This document shows, one piece after another, positions 20,751 through 33,439 of a DNA stretch of 64,000 nt. The notes beneath the pieces are model-generated. The model did no database searches. It was given only the letters and a program-made list of their open reading frames with translations, and was not told the origin of the DNA. Each line of letters begins with the position of its first letter. The stretch's first letter is position 1. Origin of the DNA: Sinohyriopsis cumingii (Eukaryota; Mollusca; Bivalvia; Unionida; Unionidae); the NCBI GenBank assembly GCA_028554795.2, contig CM068824.1, positions 160,387,630 to 160,451,629 of the forward strand, given 5' to 3'. Made by a program: the position numbers and the translations under genes.

Positions 20751-23100
20751 CAAAGATTCAGGATTAACAAGAACAAAAATTTACAAATGGCAATTTTGGC
20801 AACCATGTTGATCAATAGATCATCATAATTTAATTTAGCATCAACTACACTTTGTGAGAAGAGTTTCAGTAAAAAAATCTCATGTCAATACAACCATCCC
20901 TTCAGAAGCAGTTGCTATGACAATACTTTCAAGATAACTAATCTGAGGGTCATCATGAAAGTCAGGTCGTTAACATTTACAATTAGGGCCAACTTCATTT
21001 TTTAAAAAGTGAACTGTATGATAATATATTCTGAATGAGTAGCACTAACAAGAGTTTCAATATGGCCAACTTGTTGGTCCTTTTGGAGGCCATCTGCATA
21101 TTTTCTATATGTGCCAAAGAAAAACTGCATCCAGCACGTTGGTGGAAACCCAAAGTTAATAAGACTATCTTCTTCCCAGATAATGTATGCCCAACACAAC
21201 AATTTTCCCTTTTGATCATTCTGGATCCCATTGGTAATTTTCTCAGATATCTGAATGGAGTTTTAAAAAAATTAGAAATCTAAAAACTCTTTTAAAATAA
21301 TTCTCATGGCTGCACATGAAATTTTTGAGATAGTTCAATATCATCAATGAATCTGAGTTCTTACTCCATAGTAGAGCATGCATCATGACTCAAACTATTG
21401 ATTTAGAATGACAGCACAATGAAATATGAAACAACTGATATAAACTGTCCAAAAATCAACATTTTTTGTTGTCTTTTGAATGAAGCAGACAACAAGGGTG
21501 CTAACAACATATAAACAAAAAACTATCTTTGTGTACCTACCATACACTCTCTTACAATAGACACCATCTGCAAACCATATTCTCCTTAAATAAATGATCC
21601 AGCCCACCACATACACAATTTAAATGTAAATGATTTATAAAAGAAAGCACAGTTTACATCTTTAACTGTTCAATTATTCACACAAGATATCAAATGCCAT
21701 GTAAAGACATTTAATAGCACCATAGCAGAGAGCTAGATTTATGGTGCCAACTGAAGGAGAAGTTTTAAAAGTAGAACAAGAGACCCCTCAAGGGACTGAC
21801 ACTCTCTGGCCTAAAAGAATTTCCAGGAATTCAAGGTAAAACTATTTATTCCTTTCAAATGTCAAGTGCTAAAGCCATCTATGAAATTCTTCAGCAATAA
21901 CAAGATTTTAAAATTTGCTACTGTGGTATACACAATGGATGACAGATTGGCACTTTTTTCCTTTAGAACCAATAAGAAAATGTAAAAAGCCTTCTTAAGG
22001 AACACCATGTTGATACAACTTTTCATTTTAGAGGTGCAATGACAGCATGATTTTCAAGATGGATGCCATGGTGGCCATATTGGATATCAAACTGAACAAT
22101 TCCACTTTGGACTATCAAAGCATCAGAAGAAGTCATTTGGTGAAAGCACAATGTTGATATGATCAGCCATCTAGAAGTACAACAAGGGTTTCAAGACAGC
22201 CATACTGGAAGTCAAATTGGTTCCATTTTCATTAACAATCAACTACACATTGTAAGTCTTTGACCATTCATTCAGAAGTAACAGGATTTTAAAGATGCCA
22301 CTGTAGTGGCCATAATGGACGTCTGAGCAAAATCAATTAGGACCAACTAAACATCATAAGAAATTTTGAAGAAAAAAAACATGTTGATACATGTATGACT
22401 ATCCATTCAGGAAGAACGGCAAGAACAAGCAAAACCTAGATTTTCAAGATGGCCAATGTGGTGGCCATACTGGATGTGCAAGCTGCAGCATTTTTATTTC
22501 AGACCAACCAGACAGCGTAAGAAATCTTCTGGTTAAAACCCCATGGAAATATTCATTTTCATTCAGTGGAATTGTCAATAACAAGATATTCAAGATGGCC
22601 ACTTGTACATCACTTCAGCACCATTTTCAGTTAGGATCAACTACATCTAAAAAGATGTCTTGTAGTGAAAACAAAATGTTGACATGTCTATCCATTCAGG
22701 TTTAACCAAAAACAAAAGTTTTCAGGACCAAACAGAAAACATTAAGATCTTCTGGTGAAAACGTCATGTCAATGTGCCTTTCCATTCTGAAGGAGTAGTG
22801 ATAACAAGATTTTCAATATGGCTGCCATAATGACATCATAGGATGTCTTCTGGTGAAAACCCCCATGTCAATGTACCTTTCCATTCAGGAGAAGTAGCAA
22901 TACATTGGCAACATTTCTTTTATGACCAACTAGATATCATAAAGAGTTTTTAAAAAATTAAAAACCATGTGTTGATTATACCGTCCATTCAGGAGTAGCA
23001 AAATAAAAAAAAATTAAAGATGGTTACTGTGGCAGCCATACTGATGAACTGAGTGGCACCATTTTCATTTAGAACCAACTACACCGTACAATTAATGTGT
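20751..23100. repeat. diverged roughly 140-165 bp tandem family, block 1
   Basis: The phrase AAGATTTTCAAGATGGCNNC followed by a GGCCATACTGGATGTCAAA-like stretch recurs at about 21045, 21905, 22046, 22185, 22281, 22438, 22583, 22808 and 23010. Between these come ATTTTCATTTAGGACCAACT and CTGGTGAAAACCCCATGTTG-like phrases and a TCCATTCAGGAGTAGCAATA-like phrase. Copies are heavily mutated and of unequal length. A second block lies at 33440-33960. The ORFs here (22391-22705, 21035-21283) fall in repeats and are unsupported. Confidence 0.75.
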
Positions 23101-23412
23101 GTGTAATATTTCAGGGCAATCCTCCAAGCAGTTTAGGACGATGCTCGATAACAAACTTGTTTTAACAAATGGAGACTCAATGAACATCAAATGACAGATG
23201 GATGGTGACAAATGACCATGACTAGTAGAACTGCACAAATCTATAGGAAGATAAACCCTTCCAAATAAATGTAAACATGAAGGACAACAAGGAAAAATGA
23301 AGGAAAAAAAAGTCCCATGGTTAAAATTATGTAAAAGTTATATAAAATAAATGATAAATATAAAACATGTAACAGGTGCCATGACATCTCATCCCTTTGC
23401 ATTTATACTCAA

Positions 23413-23630
23413 TACCATATATACTCACATGTAAGTCAAGTCCAACTGCAAACAGTATATCAATATCTAACATTGCATAATGTGCTGGCAGATCTGGGTC
23501 TGTGCAGGTTGCTAGGAGTAATCAGTAGAACAAACAATATCTACCCTGGTCTGTAGGTGCATCATGCAATGGTAGATTAGGAACCTTGTTCCTGCAGTTT
23601 GATTCGAAATTTAAGCAAGTACATATAGTA
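23413..23630. mobile_element. 216-bp foldback MITE, copy 3
   Basis: TA-flanked, left terminus CCATATATACTCACATGTAA and a decayed right terminus (GATTCGAAATTTAAGCAAGT then ACATATAG). The order of internal features matches copies 1 and 2 but the first internal hairpin is partly lost. It is in the same orientation as the other full copies. Confidence 0.8.
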
Positions 23631-23644
23631 TACATTTATAATTT

Positions 23645-23785
23645 GGCAGGATATTGATATCATTAGTGTTTTGATATATATATGGCAGGATATTGATAAC
23701 ATTAGTGTTTTGATATATATATGGCAGGATATTGATATCTTTAGTGTTTTAATATATATATGGCAGGATATTGATATCATTACAT
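23645..23785. repeat. 39-bp minisatellite, 3.6 copies
   Basis: GGCAGGATATTGATA recurs at 23645, 23684, 23723 and 23762 (39-bp period), with TTAGTGTTTTGATATATATA between. The last copy is cut by the SINE insertion at 23786. Confidence 0.95.
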
Positions 23786-23996
23786 CTAAAGCGCTCTCCA
23801 TTACGGATCACTGCCATCTCACCACTGTCTGCATGGGTTCAAGTTTAAGATTCGACCAATGTGGGTGTGTGAGAAAGCTTGCCAGTAGCTTCTTGTGGGT
23901 CGGTGGTTCTTCCCGGGTTCTTCCTCCACCATTAATACTGGCCGCCATGCATAGCCTATCATGTGCTGAAAAATGGCATTAAACCCCACAACAACA
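23786..23996 (+). mobile_element. tRNA-derived SINE, family 2, copy b (5' truncated)
   Basis: Begins within the tRNA-like head at CTAAAGCGCTCTCC, lacking the first roughly 25 bases, and continues through the family-2 body to CATTAAACCCCACAACAAC. It is flanked by a perfect 14-bp target duplication TGATATCATTACAT (23772-23785 and 23997-24010). The left copy is the end of the 39-bp array, so the array existed before the SINE landed. Confidence 0.95.
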
Positions 23997-24010
23997 TGAT
24001 ATCATTACAT

Positions 24011-25631
24011 GCTGTTGTTTAGTTTCCAAAGACTGTATGACATTTGTATTTGTGCCTTGTTGGACCACATCAACAACTATGAACCACAAAGTACACGTAA
24101 GGGAACTCTGAGAAAAATAGATCCTTTTCTGTTAGGATCGTAAATAGAGGCACTTCTTTATTTAGTGTCACACACCTGAGGGTGCTTCTTTTCAGCAGAA
24201 TACAATAACAAACGTGTTTTTAAATCATTTCAGTGTATCCAATAAATATTTATTTAAAAGAAAAGGACAGAAAGAAAGTAAAGCACTTTGTTTTCATTCT
24301 TTCCAGAAATTTAGCATCTCCTATAGTAAAAGTCACAGGAGCCCTGTTGTAAAAGTCATGCAGGTCATATCTGCACTCAACAATGATTATTTCAATAATG
24401 GGTGTCATTTTAAAGAATTTGATTCTACATACCTTTCAATGGCAATTATTTATTTTATTTGGATACAGCACAATTCAGATTCAATGTTGCATGCTGTGAT
24501 GTCACAATGAAATCTATGCATGTTGATAAACAAATCTGTATCATCTTATATTGTGACAATTAGACTCAAGCTGCTCTTTTCTTGAACAAGTTTAGTAACT
24601 GGCCACCATTGTACTACAAGTCCATAGTGATCGATCATTTTCATCTGGAACTTTCATGAAGACAGTTAAGGAGCAGAGCATTCAATAATCTGGACTGAAT
24701 AGGCTTATCTTAAATAAAATTAGTATTAAATTTTAAAACATAGATTTATATTTAATATAATTAAATGTGCGGATATGACCTGTATGACATTCACTATACA
24801 AATGATCTGTGCAATGATACAAGAGATGTTTGTTTTGGAAATAAGGACTCACTTCAATACTTTTCATTTTATTTAAAAATACAAAACTATCTTGATCCAT
24901 ATGCTGTACTGGAAAGAATAATTATGATATTTACATGTATGTTGATACATGCCTGATGATACCCCAATTATGTAACAAAAATGTATCAACATTGATAGCC
25001 TCTTTTACATACCTGTACTATCATTATCTATGTAAATAGGATTCTGAAGTGGACTTTAAATTTTCACCTAAATTAGATATTAGAGATAACACCTTACAAT
25101 TTCACTGCAAATGAAGGCTGACAAACATCAGACTGTGTCAAGACTACAACTTTGCAGCTCTTAAAATGCACAAAGATAACCTAGTTTCAGTTCAAGCACA
25201 TGTCAACGTCACAGATCACAAAATGTTCAGTCCTATCAATATTACACAAATAGACTAGTATGACCTTTTGTAAAATTATGTGTAATATGAGAGCCAAATG
25301 TTAAATAAATGTTGCTTGAAAAAAACATTGTGGCTTTAATAAAATCAGATTACCCAAAAATGATTTTAAAAGAAATGAACTACCCATTGTAGTGGATGCA
25401 AACCCCACAAAATGTCACAAGATTTAAATGAATTTCATGATATCTTCCTGTCAGAAGGCTACATTATCAAAACAAACAGCTGCATAAATATCCAACTTGT
25501 CACTGGAAAGTATTAAAACAATTAGTGTTATGCACATTATGCATATTCTGAAAGACACAGTTTGACTCTTTTTGACCGATTGTTTTCATGCTCACTGCAG
25601 ATTTTCGGATACATTATCATTTTTGAGCACA
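24011..25631. other. no strong feature (probable intron)
   Basis: AT-rich, CpG-poor. A segment of about 52 bp at 24058-24109 (TTGGACCACATCAACAACTA then TGAACCACAAAGTACACGTA) recurs at 26541-26592, pointing to an unnamed interspersed repeat. The 98-codon ORF at 24214-24510 has no supporting signals. Confidence 0.4.
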
Positions 25632-25643
25632 CATTTCTGTATG

Positions 25644-25894
25644 CTGTTGTTGTTGTTGTAGAGTTTAACGCCATTTTTCAGCACACAATAGGCTATACAT
25701 GGCGGCCAGTATTAATGGTGGAGGAAGAACCCGGGAAAACCTCGGAAAAAACCACCGACCCACAAGAAGCTACTGGCAAGCTTTCTCACATACCCACATA
25801 GGCTGAATATGAGACTCGAACCCACACAGACAGAGGTGAGATGGCAGTGATCCGTAACGGAAAACGCTTTAGACCACTCGGCCACTCGGGGCCC
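25644..25894 (-). mobile_element. tRNA-derived SINE, family 2, copy c
   Basis: Full-length minus-strand copy: head GGGGCCCCGAGTGGCCGAGT then GGTCTAAAGCGTTTT, B box GGGTTCGAGTCTC, body, and a (CAA)n tail that appears as GTTGTTGTTGTTGT at 25644-25660. It is flanked by a perfect 12-bp target duplication CATTTCTGTATG (25632-25643 and 25895-25906). The head is the best preserved of the three copies and most clearly Leu/Ser-tRNA-like. Confidence 0.95.
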
Positions 25895-25906
25895 CATTTC
25901 TGTATG

Positions 25907-27214
25907 TACAGCTAGGTGAATAGAAGAGAATTAAAGGACTTTTTGAAAGCTTTTCGTCTCCTCACAATTATATTTAAAATATGTAAAATGTTGTTATTTC
26001 TTTTTACACATAAATGTATGCAGCACTAATCCTGAGTGTTATACAAGATTTATAACAGATACGATGCCATGTTTTCATGAATTTTATCAAATATTAACTT
26101 TTGAAGAATCTTACACGTTACATGAATAATGACTGTTTATGATCTGTGTACAATTTAAATTTTTGTTTATCTTTCAACCAGATCTGTTAATAGTTGTGAC
26201 AAATCATTATAAAAGAAAGTAGATTTCTGACTATGACAAGTTCACTTGCCCCTTTGACCTGGGGGTCAAGGTCACATTCACAGAAGAGTTCACATAAAGA
26301 GTTTGTTTATAGTTTTCATTTTTGTACATTTCCTAAATCTAAGATTAACTATGCAAAAAAACAATTCATACTGAGACATGCTTACTCATCCATCTGATGT
26401 TGGGATTAAAGTCACAGTCACAGAAAACCTGCATGCAGATTTGAGTAAAGTTTTTCACTTGCTTATCTTAAAAAAGTCCCTATGAATTATGTGCATACTT
26501 GGCAGTGTCTCTTTACAAACAAAGAAATTCAATTTGCATTTTGTTGGACCACATCAACAACTATGAACTGCAAAGTACACGTAAGGGAACTCACCCTTCC
26601 AACCTTGGAGTCAAAATAACAATGCTTTGAGTTTGTGTTTGACATGCAGGGCTCTGATACCTTGTATAAATATATAGTCACATATCCAGGGTGTTGATTC
26701 TTGTGTAATAGTTTTTCTAACACACTACATAAATATGGTTAAAAGGAAGTTGTTTCTTAAATAAAACAACATTCATTAGTATCCCAAAATGTACATGAAT
26801 CAGATTAAAATCAGTTCTCCACAGTCCTACAAGGAGACCTGACAAACACTCACTGTTGGCTTTTTTTGTAGCCTATCAGATAAAGTGTTACTGACACTTA
26901 TCATTAGTAATGATATGCTCAGAATGACACATGACTTTCAGACTTTTGAAAGCTTTGATTTATTTGGTGAACCAAAAAGTCAACAAAACATGACTTTCCA
27001 ACAGTGTCAATCAGATCTACATGTAGGACCATGGAGATCTGATTTTAATCAGATTGGAAAAATATGTAACTAATTGGCTCCATCAGTTTGTCCAAGTGCA
27101 GTAATTTAGTATATTTTGAAGCCAAATCTGGCTTGCTAAAGATGTGTGTGATTTTAGACTGTATATTTATGCATCTCTAAAAGAGTGAGAGAGATGGAAA
27201 ATAAATAAGTTTAC
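25907..27214. other. no strong feature (probable intron)
   Basis: Only three CpG were counted in 26041-26940. Contains the second copy of the 52-bp repeat (26541-26592) and remnants of an old repeat with CCTTTGACCTGGGGGTCAAG (about 26251-26290). A weak minus-strand exon candidate (26661-26716) has open frames but poor splice context. Confidence 0.4.
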
Positions 27215-27255
27215 CTTGTCCAAAAGCTATCAATAATACTTATGTTCTGGTAATT
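27215..27255 (-). CDS. candidate short exon, gene A (41 nt)
   Basis: Minus-strand acceptor CCAACAATATGTTTCAG, 41 nt, then ACAAG and donor GTAAAC. Only phase 0 is open (NYQNISIIDSFWT plus two bases). The exon at 32784-32983 ends in phase 0, so the two join in frame. It is short, and support rests on splice signals and phase. Confidence 0.35.
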
Positions 27256-27301
27256 CTGAAACATATTGTTGGAAGCAAACGTTTAAAACAGAGCTGGAAG
27301 C

Positions 27302-27337
27302 CCCCCTCCCTCTCTCTCTCTCTCTCTCCCTCTCTCA
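27302..27337. repeat. (CT)n-rich microsatellite
   Basis: CCCCCCTCCCTCTCTCTCTC followed by more CT units. Confidence 0.9.
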
Positions 27338-28074
27338 CATTATCATATACTCATCATCCTCAATCATTATACCAAAAATTATCACCTCATTCAATCTGTG
27401 AACATGAATTTCACTGGACCCCACCCATCCTTCTCTGTGGGGAGGGGAGGCAGCTGCAATTAGGCTATAAAAAAACTTGATTATCATCTACTGACACCAT
27501 CCTGAAACATAATACAAAAAATGACCACCTCCACTCAACTGTTCTGGATGATTTTCAAGATGACCCTGTCCTCATTGTAGTGGTTGCAATAAAAAATCTT
27601 AATTCTCAACTCATCCTCCTAAAACATCGTACTAAGTATGATTTCTATCCCTTAATCATTATGCAATGAATTAGCATGCGAGGAAAACATGGAGGGATGG
27701 ATAGAAGGATGGGCATGATCTGTAAAAGTACATTGATTAAATCAATAAAAAGTATTATGAGTACCATGAAATTTACTGCTCTAGATACATGATAGAATAT
27801 ATCAATACTTTCTACACGATCTTTTTTTGTGTTGTAATATATGTCTAAGTATCACTTTACAAATGAAGATTTCCACTGATACAAAAGTTTTAACAAATCT
27901 TACATTCTTGCTCCGGATGGGTGTGTACTCCCCATATGTTACCTTTCATTGTAAATGTATGTATCAATAATGCCCAGAAATTGGTTGTTGTTGAAGAATA
28001 GTGTTAAATAAAAGTATCAGCATGACTTTTATTATTTTCAAAATTAGAAGTAAAGGAGTCAACCAATGGTATAT

Positions 28075-28244
28075 CATCTCCATACTAACAGAGGACCCAA
28101 TCTGATGTCATCTCCATACTAACAGAGGACCCAATCTGATGTCATCTCCATACTAACAGAGGACCCAATCTAATGTCATCTCCATAGTAACAGAGGACCC
28201 AATCTGATGTCATCTTCATACTAACAGAGGACCCAATCTGATGA
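28075..28244. repeat. 34-bp minisatellite, 5 copies
   Basis: CATCTCCATACTAACAGAGG recurs at 28075, 28109, 28143, 28177 and 28211 with the unit ending ACCCAATCTGATGT. Copies differ by zero to two bases. Confidence 0.97.
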
Positions 28245-30779
28245 CGTTAAAACGAAGTTGCCAAATGCCTCATTAACATCAACACATTAATTAACTATAT
28301 ATATATATATACCATCATCATTCTGACAGTTCTACTGTTGATTGTAACTGTTTATACGAAAACTGACTATTAACAGTAACTGACATGTCAGTCTGAACTA
28401 TATGTCCATAACTTACATACACACTTAACTATATCAAAAGATTTAATGACTATACAGTTTAAATGTACAAGTGCACATGTAATAACACATAAATGAATGC
28501 TGGGGAAGTGAAAAATTTAAAATAATAATGTTACAAATGTCACCAAAGTTTATTTATGTATAAACCAATAGCTGTAAGTTTAAGGACTTTTTAAGATAAA
28601 GTTATAAAAGTTAAAAAGAAAATGCAGAGAATCTTTAGGAAGATCAACCCTTCCAGATAAATGTAAACAGGAAGTACTAGATGACATGCAACAGCAAAAG
28701 TGTTAACATTCTGTAAAAAGGTATATAAAATAAAATATAACGGTAACAAGTGTAAAATCATAAAAAGATACAGTAAAAAAGGAGTGAGTTTAAGGTAAAA
28801 GTGTAAAAGTAATTTAGTTATATATTTCGTAAATATCAATTACGGGTATGTTGCTCTAGTACAAGAGACCACTTTTTTTGTCCAACCCATATATATTTGG
28901 TAAAGCAAATGACTTTAACATTAAAATAAATCTAGGGCATAGATGGACAGAGACATGCATCAAAGTATTTTGAGTTTTCACCATGGCATGCTTGACTAAT
29001 TATTACAAAAAAAAAAAAAAAATAGGATGCAAATGAACAAATGTTTACCAACCATACCATTCTATGAGTTTCCAGTCACTTCTCTGAGCAATGGGTTTTA
29101 GAAACTATTATTAATTTCAATATCCACATCAGATAGATTTTGAAATGAACTGATCCATACAGTCACTGAATTTCATATTAGACATGTATCAGACATCCTT
29201 CCTGTTTCACAAAAATTATATCAGGCAATCCAGGAAAATAAATCTCCTTACATCACACATGGAGTAACATGCAAAGTTAAATCCCACTGTATCACAATGC
29301 TTAAGACTTTACCTTGTTTCAGTATTAAACTAGTTCCCTATGAGTAGTACTGACGAAAACTATTTCGAATCCTCTGCAAAATGGACGCTTGTGGGTATCT
29401 GACAAAGCCATAATTCTCTTCTCTTCATTGCGGACTCAATGAAGAAAAATCTAACAAATAACAATGTACATCTTCAAACCTACTCAGTCCATCCCAAAGT
29501 TCTAGTATCCAAAACCATTTTTCAATTTTTACAAACGTAAAGTTGTAACAAGACTGAAACATTTTTATTAAAAAAATTAATCTGAAAACCTCTCTGCAGG
29601 AGAGTAGATTACCCTATCAAATCGACCATGCCAATTTTTCCTAACTCCTGTGGTTCACCTGTTATACACCAATGAAGTGAACACACACATGCATGTACAC
29701 ACACAAACACAATTGCTGAGTCACAACCCTCCATGATCATAGAACATGTAGATATGTTATTTTCTCTATATAAAAATAACTTGGCATGAAAAGTTAATTA
29801 ATATGTATTAAGCAGAACTTTTCCATAATTATTTTACCAGCCACTGAAATTTTCTATGATGATGAGAATGCATTAAACTTTTTTTGTGGAAATAATTAGG
29901 AGGTGGAGCCTAAAATCCATAATTTATTTTCCTGGTTTTATAATTGAAGAGTACAACTGAGCTCCACCTTCAGCATCATTACAGCTGAAGTGTGATTGCA
30001 CCTCAGCAAGGTCTGCAACACTACACATGTGGTATGAACAAGTAGGGATGAACATTAAAGTTGTGATTTGCCCATCATAAACATACCTCAGTAATGAAAT
30101 GCATATAACCCTATTCATAACATCACCCTTATAATAACATATTCAAACAAATGTACATTACCATATTGTGAGAGAGTACTAAGTGTTACAGATGCATTCA
30201 ATAAACAGAAGACGAAGGCATGAAATACAACCAAATTTAGTATCTTTTTACATATTAACATTTTTTTTAAATGTTAAGTGTCTATTTGAAAATCACAATA
30301 AGTGAATTCCAAAGAGTGAACAAAATCAATTTAACAAGCAGTCAAATCTTATCAAATGAATATGTTACACTGATTTACATTAAATAATCATCTTATGTAG
30401 TTATATACATAATATTCAGCCACAAACTACCAAGTAACATTGAAAGCTTCTGTATCAACGTGATTCAGTAAGAATAAAATATTTGTAAAACTCCATACAC
30501 AAATAATGTCTCACATAATTAAGCTGCAATTATGAACAGAATTATTATAATGAAATAGATTCAAAAAAAGTATCCAGTGTTTGCATGTTCCATCATTCCT
30601 AAATGTTTACAGTGAGCACATGCATATGTTCTGTCTTTTTTTCATGTTTTTTTAACATGTGTCTTCCATAAGTCCTTTCATTCTAGATGCATTTTGTTTT
30701 AACATGTGTCTTCCATAAGTCCTTTCATTCTAGATGCATTTTGTTCCAACCATTTTTTCTATGTCACTCATGTCTCGTA
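28245..30779. other. no strong feature; possible terminal exon near 29925-30012
   Basis: Mostly AT-rich intron-like DNA. On the minus strand an acceptor-like TAGTGTTGCAG (about 30013) precedes an open stretch with stop (peptide LAEVQSHFSCNDAEGGAQLY, ending IIKPGK) that overlaps AATAAA. It could be a short last exon of an alternative transcript but is weakly supported. 30654-30747 holds a 47-bp tandem duplication (AACATGTGTCTTCCATAAGT). Confidence 0.35.
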
Positions 30780-32442
30780 CCACTGTTCCAAGCTTTAGTA
30801 ATGAGTAATGTCTAGTACTGATGCCTGTGCCATTTTTCCAAGCCTTAGTAATATATAGTGTTGATGCCTGCACCATTTCTATATGTACCATTTTTCCATG
30901 CTTTAGTAATGAGTAATATCTAGTGTTGATGCCTGTACCATTTTTCCATGCTTTAGTAATAAGTAATATTTCGTGTTGATGCATGTACCATTTTTCCATG
31001 CCTTAGTAATGAGTAATATCTAGTGCTGATGTCTGTACCATTTTTCCATGCTTTAGTAATGGGTAATATCTAGTATTGATGCCCTGTACCATTTTGCCAT
31101 GCTTTAGTAATGAGTAATATCTAGTGCTGATGCATGTACCATTTTTCCATGCTTTAGTAATGGGTAATATCTAGTATTGATGCCCTGTACCATTTTTCCA
31201 TGCCTTAGTAATGAGTAATATCTAGTGTTGATGTCTATACCAGTTTTCCATGCCTTAGTAATGAGTAATATCTAGTGTTGATGCCTGTACCATTTTTCCA
31301 TGCTTTAGTAATGAGTAATATCTAGTGCTGATGCATGTACCATTTTTCCATGCCTTAGTAATGAGTAATATCTAGTGTTGATGCCTGTACCATTTTTCCA
31401 TGCCTTAGTAATGAGTAATATCTAGTGTTGACGTCTATACCATTTTTCCATGCCTTAGTAATGAGTAATATCTAGTGTTGATGCCTGTACCATTTCTGCA
31501 TGCTTTAGTAATGGGTAATATCTGGTGTTGATGCCCTGTACCATATTTGCCATGCCTTAGTAATGAGTAGTATCTAGTGTTGATGCCCAAAACAATTTTT
31601 CCATGCCTTAGTAAAGGTGCTAATGCCATGTACCATGTTTGTCATGCCTAACAGTAATAAGTAATATCTAGTGTTGATGCCATGTACCATATTTGCCATG
31701 CCTTAGTAATGAGTAATATCTAGTGTTGATGCCCAAAACAATTTTTCCATGCCTTAGTAAAGGTGCTAATGCCCTGTACCATGTTTGCCATGCCTTAGTA
31801 ATAAGTAATATCTAGTGTTGATACCCTGTACCATATTTGCCATGCCTTAGTAATAAGTAATACCTAGTGCTGATGCCCAGTACAATTTTTCCATGCCTTA
31901 GTAAAGGTGATAATGCCCTGTACCATGTTTGCCATGCCTTAGTAATAAGTAATATCTAGTGTTGATACCCTGTACCATATTTGCCATGCCTTAGTAATAA
32001 GTAATATCTAGTGTTGATGCCCAGTACAATTTTTCCATGCCTTAGTAAAGGTGATAATGCCCTGTACCATGTTTGCCATGCCTTAGTAATAAGTAATATC
32101 TAGTGTTGATGCCATGTACCATATTTGCATTGCCTTAGTAATGAGTAATATCTAGTGTTGATGCCCTGTACCATATTTGCCATGCCTTAGTAATAAGTAA
32201 TATCTAGTGTTGATGCCCAGTACAAATTTTCCATGCCTCAGTAAAGGTGCTAATGCCCTGTACCAAATTTGCCATGCCTTATTAATAAGTAATATCTAGT
32301 GTTGATGCCATGTGCCATATTTGCATTGCCTTAGTAATGAGTAATATCTAGTGTTGATGCCCTGTACCATTTTTCCATGCCTTAGTAAAGGTGCTAATGC
32401 CCTGTACCATGTTTGCCATGCCTTAGTAATGGGTAATATCTA
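30780..32442. repeat. large 51-bp minisatellite with higher-order structure
   Basis: About 1.66 kb of units of the form CATGCCTTAGTAATGAGTAA, TATCTAGTGTTGATGCCTGT, ACCATTTTTC (50-52 bp). In the left half (to about 31600) plain monomers repeat. From about 31610 a shortened monomer (GTAAAGGTGCTAATGCC, about 41 bp) recurs at 31612, 31758, 31902, 32046, 32242 and 32386, that is every 144-146 bp with one 196-bp step, giving a three-monomer higher-order repeat. The ORFs on the minus strand here are by-products. Confidence 0.96.
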
Positions 32443-32783
32443 AATATAATCTTCTGCATCTTATGATGCATACAAAATGTATGTAGCATAAATACATCAT
32501 TCCAAGAAGTGGGTCAGTGAGAGTGTGAGAAACACAAAAAAAGCAGATCATATTGCTATAAGGCCATCGGATCAGTACTGAGGCATGCATTATGACATTT
32601 TGCTAAACGAATGGAGATGGGTGGAGCTTATTAACTTCACTACCCCATAATACAAGAAATATAGAAAACAGGCAAGTGCATTATCCAACTTAACTTGGTT
32701 TGTCGGCTACACCCACTCTTTAGATTAAATTGGATAATACCTGCGCCTTGTTCTCTACATAACTTATCCCACCCGGCTTTTAC

Positions 32784-32983
32784 CTGAATAATATCGCATG
32801 TGCTGCTACTCTTGATACCACTGCTGTGTGCAACTCTAGAGAGTCTGCTGTACACTTCCCAGGTGTCCACTATTGATGTTCTCACCATCACTGGGATCTG
32901 CTTCAACACAGTTTGATCCTGCACATCCATTACTGGCACACCTACTTTTGCCAGAACAAAGTTACTCTCACAATGATGTAGGT
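32784..32983 (-). CDS. candidate internal exon, gene A (200 nt)
   Basis: Minus-strand acceptor ATTGCTCTTTTCAG, exactly 200 nt open (two incoming bases plus 66 codons), ending ATTATTCAG before donor GTAAAA. The peptide begins LHHCESNFVLAKVGVPVMDV, continues IPVMVRTSIVDTWEVYSRLS and ends TCDIIQ. Composition is protein-like and GC is higher than in neighbouring DNA. I do not recognise the family. The ORF extends beyond both splice sites by chance, so the boundaries are inferred. Confidence 0.55.
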
Positions 32984-33439
32984 CTGAAAAGAGCAATTAT
33001 ACTTCTGTCAGAAAATAAATAAATACAAGTACAATTATCAAATGGTTGTAGCCCAAATAAAAGGCTTTACTGGAGGCATATCCAACCTATGGTCTGCAGG
33101 TCACATGCAAATCAGTCCTCTTTTAATGCAGCACAAATTAGACACCATTAGAAGATTTTTGGTGAAACCTCCATGATGATGTGATAGAAGAGTAAGAGAC
33201 AGGATTTTCAATATGTTACCTATGGCAACTATATATGAGGTTACTAACAACCCACAGCAGCTATTGATAAAATTTATCCCATATGGTATCCCATGCTTGT
33301 CAAGCCAAAACTGAAATCCATGCAGACAGAGCTGAGTGATCTGTAAAGATGGATACCTTACACCATTTAACCATCCAGGGCCCACCATTTGGGAGTAGCA
33401 ATAACAAGAACAACAACAAAAGAATATTTTTTTTAAAAA

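Noticed and set aside
22391..22705. 104-codon plus-strand ORF
   Set aside because: Lies in the diverged repeat family and shows repeat-derived words.
26661..26716. Additional minus-strand exon of gene A
   Set aside because: Two frames are open and the acceptor context is weak; phase fits only one awkward reading.
30730..31629. Minus-strand ORFs with repeated YYSLLKHGK-like text
   Set aside because: Translation of the 51-bp minisatellite.
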